A stretch of 64,000 nt of DNA from Falciphora oryzae. Lineage: Eukaryota > Ascomycota > Sordariomycetes > Magnaporthales > Magnaporthaceae. A program made the translations under genes and the position numbers. This document shows positions 1-10,206 of this stretch, one piece after another. Location: positions 441,366 to 505,365 of the forward strand of contig JNVV01000023.1 of assembly GCA_000733355.1 (NCBI GenBank), in the 5' to 3' direction. The notes under the pieces are model-generated. The model had not been told where the DNA came from. It ran no database searches and saw only the letters and a program-made list of their open reading frames with translations. Each line of letters starts with the position of its first letter. Within the stretch, counting starts at the first letter, position 1.

Positions 1-1525
1 GAATAAACGCCGGGGCGCTGTGAGCGCTGCTGTTGGTGGTAGTGAAAGCTGTCGGCCGGCAAAGTGCCGGAAAAGGAGTGAGGCCGGGTGTGGCGGGAGG
101 GATCGCAATAAACCCCCCCTGGGCCCGGCCGGAGGTGCGGGGGACTAACGAGCCTACTGTTGGTCCTAATAGTACAAAGGAAAAGTGAAAAATGCAAAGG
201 AAAAAGGAAAAGGGAAAATAGGTTATATGCGGGCTATTTAAACCCTGTTACTATCGCCCAGCGATAGTGTAATAGTTGGTAGTTTCGACGAACGAAGCAA
301 AAAGGAAAGGCTTTTGCAATAGCCGTTTCCAATATCCGGGCCTATCAAAAGCCGGGGAAGGGTCCGTTGTGGGCCACTTGTTTTCTGCCGCCCTAGCCAG
401 CCTGCAGTATACAGGGTGGGAAGGGGACTTGTTTCTTCCGCACCGGCACGGGTTGTCGTTTTCGTGCTGGAACTTTCGGTGGTACCAGTCGAAATCCCCG
501 TGCCCCGTGCGTGCGGCTATTAGCCGCTGTAACACCTTCCGGTGCAACTGCAAAGCTTCGGGTGCAGGCCGTGGTGCCGGCGGGAGGCCTATAGCTTTGT
601 ACCGGTCCGGTAGGTTGTTTTCAAACCAGGCGGTTCGGGCATCCCGGGCCATCTTCCGGGCTAAAGCCTTTACTCCGGCCACCGTTGGCTTGGAGTGTTG
701 GGGTATCGGCAAAGCCGATCCCAGCTTTGCTTCGGTATCGGCCTCTTCGTTGCCGGGGATTCCCGTATGGCCCGGAGACCAACGGACGTGTACCCGGTAT
801 TTATCCATAAAGTAATGGACTTCTTTAAAGGCCCCTTGTGAGCTGTCGGGGGCCGTGCTTAAAAAGCCGTTAGCCGCCGAGGTGTTATCGAGGCACAAGT
901 GGAAAGTGCAGTTGCGGAAGCTCCGAACGGCTTTGCGGAGGCCCATCCGGCCCCCTTCCGCTTCGCCGTCGAATACTTCCGCCGGGTGCGCCAGCCGGCC
1001 GTGCCCGGAAAGTTTGCGTTGGCCGGCTTGGTGGATTACCCAGCTGTAACCAACTGCCCCGTTTTCCGCTTTGGACCCGTCGCTATATACTATAACGTCG
1101 GTGGGGGGGAGGGTGCGGAGCCACGCCATAAATGCTTTAGAGGCTGCTTGCTTTTATTGTGTGGTTACCGTAAGCCCCGTATATTTATAGGGGAGGTAAG
1201 CCGGGCGGGTGCACGCCGGAAGGAGTCCGGCTGTCCTTTGCAGCGAGGTTGTAAGCCTGCTGGGCAGGCCTGCCCTAGGCCCCCGGGCGTTGAAAATCGG
1301 CTTGGCCGCTGCGGCCAGGGGGTGATCCTCCGGAACCGTCTTTATGCGGGCCGCAAAACGGAGGCGGGCTTGTTCCAAAAGCACTTCGGCGCTAGGAATG
1401 CCGGATTCGTAATGCAAAGCGTTTATCGGTATGGTTTTCTAAGCTGGAACCACTGCCCGGAGGGACGCTTGTAAGGCTTTATCGACTAGTCTTAGTGGCT
1501 CAGACCAGATAAGGGGCGAAGGTTA
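1..1525 (-). mobile_element. 5'-truncated non-LTR retrotransposon (LINE), 3' part
   Basis: The minus strand carries the end of a LINE second ORF: a linker after the reverse transcriptase, an RNase H domain and a terminal Cys/His motif, followed by about 250 bp of GC-rich untranslated sequence running off the window start. Coding similarity begins abruptly near 1525, where AT-rich unrelated sequence takes over, so the copy is 5'-truncated as LINE copies often are. The reverse transcriptase core is absent. The base composition is much less AT-rich than the neighbouring repeats, so this copy seems younger or less mutated. The 3' end and any target duplication lie outside the window. Confidence 0.8.
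251..1500 (-). pseudogene. LINE ORF2 C-terminus with RNase H domain
   Basis: Two open stretches (1417-1154 and 1129-251) lie in one frame, separated by a single TAA at 1154-1156. The residue before it is Gln, and CAA to TAA is the change expected from RIP. The RNase H active site is visible: Asp in YSDGSK, Glu in GEAEGG, Asp in CLDNTSAA and the last Asp in NEEAD. A CxCx(n)HxxxC motif (CRCG...HPVYC) follows near the C-terminus, as in Tad/I-type LINEs. Upstream, in the same frame back to about 1500, the text (SEPLRLVDKALQ, then ESGIPSAEVLLEQA) matches the usual linker between reverse transcriptase and RNase H. The fragment cannot make a working element. Confidence 0.8.
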
Positions 1526-1790
1526 TACAAGTCACTTTTTCTCCACTCCCAGCTATAGCATTAATTTAACCAATTATAATCCCTACACAATTTCGCCGCC
1601 ATCTGGTTTGAGGTCGGATGGTGCGAAAAGCGTCATTGATTTTCTAAATCCCATTAAACCACTAAACTACTAAAATTGCATTTTTCCATCCCTTTTACTA
1701 TACCACGCGTGCAATTCGCATTTACCAGGCGATTTATTCGAATTTGCGCTTACGAAAATTAAAATTCCTACTATTTTTGCAATTTTTGTA

Positions 1791-4700
1791 ATGTTTTCCC
1801 CATCGTTTTTTTCCTATTTGCTTGCCTTCCTTTCCGGGTAGCCGCCGCAAAATGCCCTTGATGCCGCGGTTTTTACGTCGGATTTTACGATTTCTCTAAC
1901 ATTACTACTTCCGCCGCCGTCGCTCGAATCCGATTTTGATTCCGAATCCGATTCCGAATCCGATACGCCGTTGAATATTTTCTTTAATTTGACGCCTCGT
2001 TCGCCTGCTTCCGATTCCCTTTCCGTCGCCTAGTATCGCCGATTGTAAAACCGTTGACCAAGGGTCGCCGTATTTTCCTACGAACCCCGCCCCTACCTCC
2101 CATTTGACGATGCTTTCGAGGCGCCCGACGAAACCAACATGTTCGCCGATAATTTAGTAAACGAAATATTAGAATGCTGGCGCGCCCGTTACTATATTAT
2201 CCGCGGGTAGTATCATTTTATTTTCGCACATTTTATTAAATAATAGGCGTGCTAGCGCCGTAACGACGGTTAACGCAATGGACTTCGCTTTTATTAACTC
2301 CGCGCTTTTTTGCAAAACCCCGAAGTTAAAAGCGCTTTTTTCGAAACCGGCGTCGAAGTCCGATTTGATGGCGAAGGCTAACCCGCAAACGCGTACTATA
2401 CCACCTTCCGCCGAGAGCTCGACAACTTTACCGCATTTAACCTTTTTAACACCTTCGACCCCGAATAGTATTGTGAAGGGGAAGACCTTTGTAGCGCTAA
2501 AGATATTTGCGACGTTATTTGGGTGAAAAAAGACTTTGTTTAAAGCGATACGCGCTTTTAAGAATATGCGCCTTACTTGTACCAGTTGCTGGCTGCTGTT
2601 ATGGCTAATTCCCGCGCCGATTAGGATTTTTACGGCCCTAACTAATATACCCCCAACCTTATAACAAAGGGGGGACCGTCCCCGCTTAAAAAAGATAAAA
2701 ATATTAGCCCCCGGTTTTTGATCGCGAGTTTGATGGCATACGCGCGGGCGCTTAAAAAGAGCAACTATTTGGGGCGGATATTTGGGGTGTATTAGGTGCA
2801 GAGCGGGGTTACCAAAAGGGTGACGAATGTGCTCGCGAAATTTGGAATCAGTTCGTTTTACAGGGTTACGAAGAAGCAGATGGGCGGGCTGGTAGATAGG
2901 GCTATAGTACGTATACTAGCTAAATAATGTATAATTATATAGTTAGTTAACTATAAATATTTTATTTAGAAAAACCTTAAACGTATCGCACTCGATCCTA
3001 GTTTCACCTTCGTTTACGACAATTTTAATTTTATAGACCGGGTCTAAGATTTTGGTCATAGCCGCAAAGACGTTATGCGGAATATTACCACTTGCTTCGC
3101 TATCGGGAACTTTGATATCGTCCGCTACACCTAGTTTTAATGGCATGCGACCGTGCCGTTTAACGACGAATGGTTTTTGGGGCCGTATATATCCGCATTA
3201 CTTCAAATTATGGCGTAGTGCTTCGATTTTTTTTTCCGCTATGAGATGATGCATTATTTTTTTGGAGGGAAGCTCCCTTTTTATTTCCTAGACCGTTAGT
3301 TCCCCGAAGTTGCCCGCGTTATTACGCTAGAGTCCTATATTATTTAAACTCTTGCTATTATAAAAAACGAAAGGGAGTTTGGCGGCGTTTTTCGGATATA
3401 CGAAAAACTATTTTAAGGATTGCTCGGCCTTAAGCCGGACATTTTCGATTACGATAACGTACTTTTTTTTTGCATGGCGATTAGAAAACCACGTTTTTTA
3501 TTAGGCATGTTTAATTTGCTTAGTTCGAATGCACGATATTTTTTGACCGTAAGCAATGGATGTTTCCTATCCCGGCATTTTTTTACGTTTAGCACAATTT
3601 TATTTATTATATTTGGAAGGAATTTTCTTTTTTGGTTAAAGCCGACGTATTGGGCTTGGGTCGCACTTAAAAACTTTCGGTTGCTAAGCTAAAGTTTTAT
3701 TATGCGATTTGATTGCTTTAGGACGCTTACCGCGCACGCGTCCTCGCTATGGTTATATACGTGCTGCAATAGGACGATAAACTTCCTAAAGGTTAAGGCC
3801 TTACCCCTTTTGCGGTAGAGGATGCATTTGTTGCGGCGCCCCCAAATTATATGGATTAAACACTGGCCAAAGTACATATCGACGTATTTTTTTAACGTGT
3901 TATTGCTGGTTTGTACTTAAATATACCTGGATTTATTAACATCCCTTTCTAGTTATAATGTCGGTACTTCCAAGTTATACAACTCCTTTGGACTATTAAC
4001 GAAGCTGTACGCCGGGGAGATTTCGGCGTCCTTTAATAGCATATCCCTTTCTTTGTATTTTTTTTTACGGATGCAAAGCTAAGAATTATGGGTTAGAAAT
4101 GCTGTATTTGGTTTGGCTTTTGCATCCAGAAGTTATAAACGAGCCGTTTCGCATGGGTATCTTTTGGTTAGGTTTCGTCCGCTGTATTACAGCCGGTAGC
4201 GGGTTTAAACCTATTGACTTTGCTATCAAACATTTTAATAAAGCATTTTCGCTTGATATTTAAGCCAATAAAAACTTTACCTATAATATGTGGGCTACTT
4301 TTAAAGATTGTGCCGCTTTCAGACCGATAGGAGCAGTTATTTAGAAGGTATTGGAAATAGAGTTTGGCTAATATAATAATGCTCGATATATAGTGGCATC
4401 GATTAAGTAAGACGTTTTGTAATATGTTTGCCTGCTTGTTAATAACGGGAATGGGAGTAGGTGTAACAAGGGGTCAAAGACGGCTTGGAGAAAGAATCTC
4501 TAAATTGCAGATAATCTTTCTATGGGCTTAAGAGATGCTTGAGGAAGAAGGAATCTCTCGTGGAAGACATAGGAGATGGCAGGGTTTATATAGACCCTTT
4601 GTGATCCGTGCGAAGTATCGAGTACATGATTCACACTGCCTTCCAACCTTCACCGCTTGGCCTTGGGGCCGTTGACCGCCTATGCGGGTCTCCGAACCTC

Positions 4701-5112
4701 CGTAAGGCCGACTCGTGATGCCGACTAGTTAGGTCCACGGGTTCTTCCGTGTGACAGTAGGTACGATAAGGTGAATTAAAACGCCGAATTTGATGCCCCG
4801 CCGCTTTTTTAAAAGGGAATGAAGCATATGCTTAATGGCAAATTGGATACGTTTAATTGAACTATTGTCCGGCCTATTAACATATATTATTAGCAGGGTT
4901 TGGCAGTAGCAGAAAAGGGAATAGCCGATTTGGTTATTAAAAATAGGGAAGGCGAGCGTGAATATTTTTCAGGGGACGACGACGATAGCGTGGCTGAGGC
5001 GTAAATGCTGGGTTTATCCCGGAGTTCCGCAACGTTAAATAAGGACCCCCTTAGTATCCTCCGTCGGCCCATTGCACCCGTTATCGTCTTTTTAGCGGGG
5101 TTGACTGCTTAG
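1791..5112 (+). pseudogene. RIP-degraded gene for a DUF6589-like protein
   Basis: A degraded reading frame starts at ATG 1791 with a Ser/Pro/Asp-rich disordered N-terminus (ESDFDSESDSESD near 1930). It continues through a segment read as RRELDNFTAFNLFNTFDPE (about 2415), a region around VMANS (about 2605), a GVTKRVTNVLAKFGIS segment (about 2810), a FVYDNFNF...MRNITT segment (about 3015-3090) and an EAVRRGD...FKPIDFA segment (about 4000-4220). From memory this order matches fungal DUF6589 proteins; no search was done. Nearly all stops are TAA or TAG where CAA, CAG or TGG would fit, typical of RIP. A solo LTR interrupts it at 4462-4756, and deleting that plus one GTAGG copy keeps the frame. The frame ends at TAG 5110-5112, only 58 bp from the 3' end of the convergent helicase gene. 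The function of DUF6589 is unknown to me. Confidence 0.6.
4462..4756 (-). repeat. Solo LTR of the gypsy family, TSD GTAGG
   Basis: This 295-bp block is the reverse complement of the LTRs of the gypsy element at 18381-25274 (same TGTCACACGG start and TTACA end, same TATATA-containing promoter-like centre). It is flanked by GTAGG at 4457-4461 and 4757-4761, a 5-bp target-site duplication, so it is a solo LTR left by LTR-LTR recombination. It sits inside the DUF6589-like reading frame. Confidence 0.9.
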
Positions 5113-5170
5113 AAACTCCAGATGCCCTTATGTTCCGTTTCCTTCGCCCGCTTGAATTAGCACTAGCAGG

Positions 5171-7310
5171 CTAGGACGTTTTGGCCTTACGGTTGGCCTT
5201 ATCTTTTTCCCTCCACGTATAGTATGCTGTTATGCCTTTAGCTTTAATGTCCTCGCATTTTTGCATTAACAGCTGGCCGTATGGAACGAGCCAATGCTTG
5301 CATGCACTTTGGCTGATAGCTTTTACCCGCCGGCACAGGTCGTTAACGTCCTGGATGGGCCTGTCGGTTGATTTGAGGTCGAGCGAAAGTTGTACCGCAA
5401 TTTCGGGCTTTAATATCCACTCGTTAGGCAGGTCGAGCCATCGCCACTCGTTGGGGCTGATAACGTATGTGGCAAGGTAGGACGTATATTTCATCAATTT
5501 TTGGTAAATGAACTATTCCATCGTACGTGCGCGTATAGTAGGATCCTTCGATTTTTCGACCACCGTTAAAGGAAGTCGCCCGAGCTTATGGTGGCATGCG
5601 TTGTAGCATTTGGTATGCTCGATTGACGAAGGATTCACTTTTTACAGCAGGTTGAGTGTCGTTTGCTTGAAGCATTTGGCATTGGCGAATTCGTACATTT
5701 CGGGATGCGCTTTTTGAAATTTTCCGCGTTGGCGGATGTCGTCGTTTGTCCATTTTTCGTATTGCTTCCCGGAAAAGATACCTAATTTTAGGTCGAACTT
5801 GCTGCTAGTTACCGATATCATTTAGCTGCCGGTTATATTAAATTCTACGTTAAAAATGGAGAACCGGGTTTGAGAATAGTCCGACTTTGACAGTTGAGAA
5901 TCGTTTGCCTTTGTGGACGTACTGGAGGCGGCTGTTCCAAACCGCAAATTGTTAGATACCGTAGGAGTATGAGTTTTTTTTAAGCTACGTTTGGGTTTAA
6001 CTGGTTTAGGGATATTGGTTTTTATGGTGTTAAAATACCAGTAGGGGGCAAAAAAATAGGCTATGCTTTGCCCCATAGCGGACCGGGACGCTTTGCCGAA
6101 CCGCTGGACCAAATCCGCTATATCTAATGAGATCGGTGCTTTAAACTGTACTACGCGCATTACATTTGGAATATTTATGCCTATACCTAGCGACATAGTA
6201 GCCAAAATAAATCGAATCGTAGAGTCGGTGCGCCGGAATATGTTATAGATGATGCGTTGGTTCGTTAATGGTGTTAGGGAATGGTAGGTTATAATGGTGC
6301 GGGCAGCGGTATTTTTATCGACCCCTTTCGACGTTAGGTAATAGAGGAGTGAGTGACGAGCGTTGACGAGCTCCGATTTGTTGTTTATATAGATGATGGT
6401 TTTGGGAATAGATTGAAGAGGTGTGTCCGGTTGGACGTTAGTGAGAAGAAATAGCAGTGGATTGTGATCTTTTTGCAGTTTTTTTTTTGTTAACGTTTGG
6501 AGGACGATGGTAATATTTGGCCGGTCGATAGATGTACGTATAATCCGGAGCTGGTGCACGCTTGGGCCGAGCTGCCGGAAGCCGGTATGAGATAATACGA
6601 AGGCTTTTGCTTTTGCGGTTAAAGTGGCAGTATATTTAAAAAAGGGAATAGATATAGGGATGGCAGACCGGATTAGGTAAAGATTGGAGTAAAAAGTGCG
6701 GAATTCTTTTTATTAATAGACCGTATGGAGTTTGTTAATGGCAATGAACGTAATGTGCTGGTTAAATTTAGTATAGCGGAGGAGAGCGAGAAACCGCGCA
6801 TTTGTGGCTTGTTCCGGACTTAGGAGGATATAGGTGTATTGCGTGGCTTTTTGTGCGTTCCAAATATCGGCATCCTATTATTTATATATTAGTATTTATT
6901 ACTTCCATTAATTTGACCGCGTAAAGGAGTATTTTGCGTGTGGTTTGGTTAATAAGGATGGGGTTGGCAAAAGGGAATTTGGCAACTATTTCGGCTTGTT
7001 TTTCTCCTAATTTGCTTAGGGGGATAATCTGGATAGTAATATGCCTGTTTTTGATAATAGACATTGTTTGGAATACGATGCTTTTGCCGTATCCAGTTTT
7101 GGTAATGAGTATCGTATTTCCTAATTGGTAGATAATACGCCGGATGCATTCGATTTGATTAGGTTTAGGATGACGGGGTTCCTGGCCTGTTGGCGTCTTT
7201 TGGTTAAAAAGAAACGTAGTAATATCTTTTATAAACTGTTTTTGTATATCGAGATCGTTTGCGCATGCGGAATATTTATACAATTCCGAAATAACCTGAC
7301 GGAAAGGCAC
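5171..7310 (-). pseudogene. RIP-degraded RecQ-like superfamily 2 helicase
   Basis: From ATG 7310 the minus strand encodes helicase motifs in order. They are a Q-motif-like NQIECIRRII, Walker A TKTGYGKS (about 7100), LLSPEQ (about 6825), a decayed motif II read as AINKLH where AIDEAH is expected, ATLTAKA (motif III), then ATMSLGIGINIPNV (motif V) and QRFGKASR (motif VI, usually QRxGRAGR) around 6150-6050. The D-to-N and E-to-K changes and the stops fit G-to-A mutation. A further conserved-looking domain with Cys/His residues runs from 5821 to 5171. At least one frame change lies between 6880 and 5822. RecQ-like helicases of this kind occur in fungal repeats, including telomere-linked ones; nothing here proves a telomeric origin. 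The gene converges on the DUF6589-like gene. Confidence 0.75.
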
Positions 7311-8218
7311 GGTTTAAATTTGCTTTCCAGCTAGATTTTTGCTGCCAGCGATGGTAGAGAGCAAAAACGCAACACGGGGGGCGCGAGCCATTAGCCCAGC
7401 CATATTCGGCTCCAAATTTGGAGCCGGTATTAGATTTGGTGGTTGATTTGATATGGGGGTAGTTGGGTAAGGCTATTCCTAAGGTGTAAGAAATTGTTCC
7501 TTTTCGATTAGCAAATTTATTTTTAGTCCGAATACCGAATACAAAAAAATATTATTGGATACAGAACATTAAGCTTACCCCCAACGTTTTATTTTTGAGC
7601 CCAGATGAATTGGGTCGAATGGCGAGATTTTGGAATGAAGTTTGTGGGATTTTTATATTGTGTGGGCGATCCCAAGGTGTAAGCCCGAAAATTACCATGC
7701 GATCTTAGATTTAAACCATAAAAAGACCCCAGCCTTACAGTATATTTGCACGGACCAGTGACTTGAGCGTGAGCTATATCGTGAGCCACAACCTACCGGA
7801 GGTGGGTCGCTCATTGAAGGTGGGTTCCTTTTTTGTGGGCTTTGAGTCTGGGCCTTTGAGACTATTTATTGACCCGTTCGATTAAATGGCCTTGCCGGGA
7901 AGTTAGAATTGGAGGCCTAACGCGGAGATGGGTTTGGTGGCCGTGGGTCGATTTTTTGGAAATCCCATACAAAATAATTTTTTCGGAAAATCGCTCGCGG
8001 CACCGGAAGCCCCTACGGCGGAGAACCCGCGGGATCGATGTCGGTGGGTATATGAGGGAAGCGATTGTTGGCGCCCCTCAACTGCAATACAAGCTTGTTC
8101 CACCTACTAAGCTTGGAGCCCCGACAGCGCTATTTATAGCGCTTGTCAGGGCCTAATCCAACTAACTGAGACCCTGCTGGCCACTGTGACTGCGCTGCAA
8201 ATCCCCGATTTGACCTCC
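7311..8218. other. Non-coding flank of the helicase gene, with a perfect hairpin
   Basis: No convincing coding sequence. It holds the presumed promoter side of the helicase gene (7311 to about 7800) and a less AT-rich stretch (about 7790-8218). An inverted repeat at 8123-8147 has arms GACAGCGCTAT and ATAGCGC plus TTGTC, with a two-base loop, and can form a strong hairpin. Near 8219 the sequence changes abruptly into a pogo transposase frame, so an element boundary lies here. No terminal repeat was recognised. Confidence 0.4.
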
Positions 8219-8652
8219 GAATTCTAATAGACATTTATAATTTCAACGAAACCGGCTTTTTTATGGGCATAATCGCCGCCGTTATAGTTATTACAATATC
8301 GGAAAGCCGTAATAAAACAAAGCTGGTCCAATTTGGTAACCGGGAATGGGCTACAGTCATTTAAGGGATTAACTGTTGCGGTTAGGCGATCCCCCCTTTT
8401 ATTATCGTTAAAGGGCAGTATTACTTAGCCAATTGGTATTCGGAAACCGACCTTTCACGCGATTAGGTTATCGTAACGAGTTCCAACAGGTAAATAACAA
8501 ACGAACTTGGTTTGAAATGGATTTAGCATTTCGATAAACATATTGCAGTTCGTACGAAAGGCTCTTATCGTTTGTTAGTGCTAAACGGATACGAAAGCTA
8601 CTATTTAACGGATTTCGAGCTTTATTGCTAGGAATATAATATCGTTACGCTT
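8219..8652 (+). pseudogene. Pogo transposase, piece 1 (DDE core)
   Basis: The frame reads DIYNFNETGFFMG, KLVQFGNREW, INCCG.AIPPFIIV, then LLVLNGYESYYLTDFELYC and NIVTL. In intact fungal pogo/Fot1-type transposases the first and second catalytic aspartates lie in FDETGF and LDGHESH; here both are Asn (GAC/GAT to AAC/AAT), the G-to-A change expected from RIP, so the enzyme is dead. The N-terminal helix-turn-helix region is not present. The piece stops at the TA where MITE A inserted (8653-8654). Joining its last codon to 17829 with one TA restores an open frame (ACG CTT TAT ATG CTT). Confidence 0.8.
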
Positions 8653-8779
8653 TAACGTGGTCCATTAGTAAGTAACGCACCTTCAGTAAGTAACGCACTT
8701 TAAATCCCATACTAAACGCGGTTTTTTTTCAACTAAATAACTCGCCCAATTTATAATTAAATCTTACCAAAATTTAATA

Positions 8780-9638
8780 ACGTGGTTCACAAGTGAGTGG
8801 ATCAAACAAGCGAGTAGATCACCCGAAAATGCATATAAAAAATGTCGGTGCACTTCGTTCAATTTCTAGTGGAATTTCCTAAAAATTTAACCAGTTATTA
8901 TTAAAAATAATTCTTTAGTAAAAATATTTTTTCCGAATTTTTATACATTTTATACGTCGTATAATAATAAAATATAAATAAAATTTATTTATTTTATTTA
9001 CTTTTATTTAAATATCCAACCCTAACCCCTTTAAAAAATTTAGAAAAAATATTTTGGCATAACGTGGTTCACAAGCGAGCCGCGCACACAAGCGAGTCGC
9101 GCACTTCAAAATCCCATATTAAACAGCGTTTTTTTTCGATTAAATAACTCGCTCGATTTAGGGCTAAATTCCACCAAAATTAAAACAGTTATATTTAACT
9201 TTATAAAGATTATAATTTGAATTTTCCGCATTTTTATTATTACCCCTTTTAGGTTAGTTTGCAACACTGTGTATTATACTGTGTAAAATATGCAAAATAT
9301 GCAAACTAACCTACAAGGGTTAATAATAAAAATGCGGAAAATTCAAATTATAATCTTTATAAAGTTAAATATAACTGTTTTAATTTTGGTGGAATTTAGC
9401 CTTAAATCGAGCGAGTTATTTAATCGAAAAAAAACGCTGTTTAATATGGGATTTTGAAGTGCGCGACTCGCTTGTGTGCGCGGCTCGCTTGTGAACCACG
9501 TTATGAATTATTTTTAATAATAACTGGTTAAATTTTTAGGAAATTCCACTGGAAATTGAACAAAGTGCACCGATATTTTTTATATGCATTTTCGGGCGAT
9601 CCACTCGCTTGTTTGATCCACTCACTTGTGAACCACGT
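8780..9638. mobile_element. Foldback MITE B, inserted in A and carrying C
   Basis: Inverted arms of about 135 bp (8780-8915 and 9505-9638) begin ACGTGGTTCACAAGTGAGTG and are flanked by TA at 8778-8779 and 9639-9640. MITE C interrupts the right arm at 9060-9503. Without C the element is about 415 bp. On its right the sequence of MITE A resumes at 9641. Confidence 0.8.
9062..9501. mobile_element. Foldback MITE C (440-bp near-perfect palindrome)
   Basis: Uninterrupted and the best-preserved family member: arms of roughly 200 bp, from ACGTGGTTCACAAGCGAG inward, meet around 9270-9300, so the whole unit can fold into one long hairpin. It is flanked by TA at 9060-9061 and 9502-9503. The subterminal part repeats the word AAGCGAG(T/C)CG. 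It sits in the right arm of MITE B, which makes it the innermost insertion of that branch. Confidence 0.85.
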
Positions 9639-10206
9639 TATGTTATATTTAACTATATAGCTGATTTTATAATTATTTTCCAGATTTTTATTATTGCTAT
9701 TTTAAGGTGATATACACAGTGTTTACACAGTGTTTAAAAACTCACCTGAAAATAGCAATAATAAAAATCTGGAAAAATAATTATAAAATCGGCTATATAG
9801 CGAGTCGGACACCCAAGCGAGTCGGACAGTAAAAAACGCATATTAAACCCGTCCGTGCACGACCGTGCATTTCGCCCAATTTACTGTAAAATTCGCTAAA
9901 ATTTTAAACAGTTATAGTTAACTATATAACGATTATAAAAAATATTTTTTTCAGATTTTTATTATTATTCCTTTTGGGTTAGTTTGCAATACTGTACGTC
10001 GCATTATATGCAATACGCAAACTAACCTAAAAAGGAAGGTGGGAAAATTATAAAAGAATTAAAATTAAATTCTTTATATAATTATATATAACTGGTCAAA
10101 AAAACGCTGGTTGGACCTTTGCAGACGCGCATCCGGTCAGCCCTTCGAAATAATCCAAATCTGACTTCAGAATCGGAATCCACGCATCCGACTCCCCCCC
10201 GAGCCG

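Noticed and set aside
2943..3146. Minus-strand open frame of 67 codons
   Set aside because: The plus strand here reads as the DUF6589-like FVYDNFNF...MRNITT segment, so this is its shadow.
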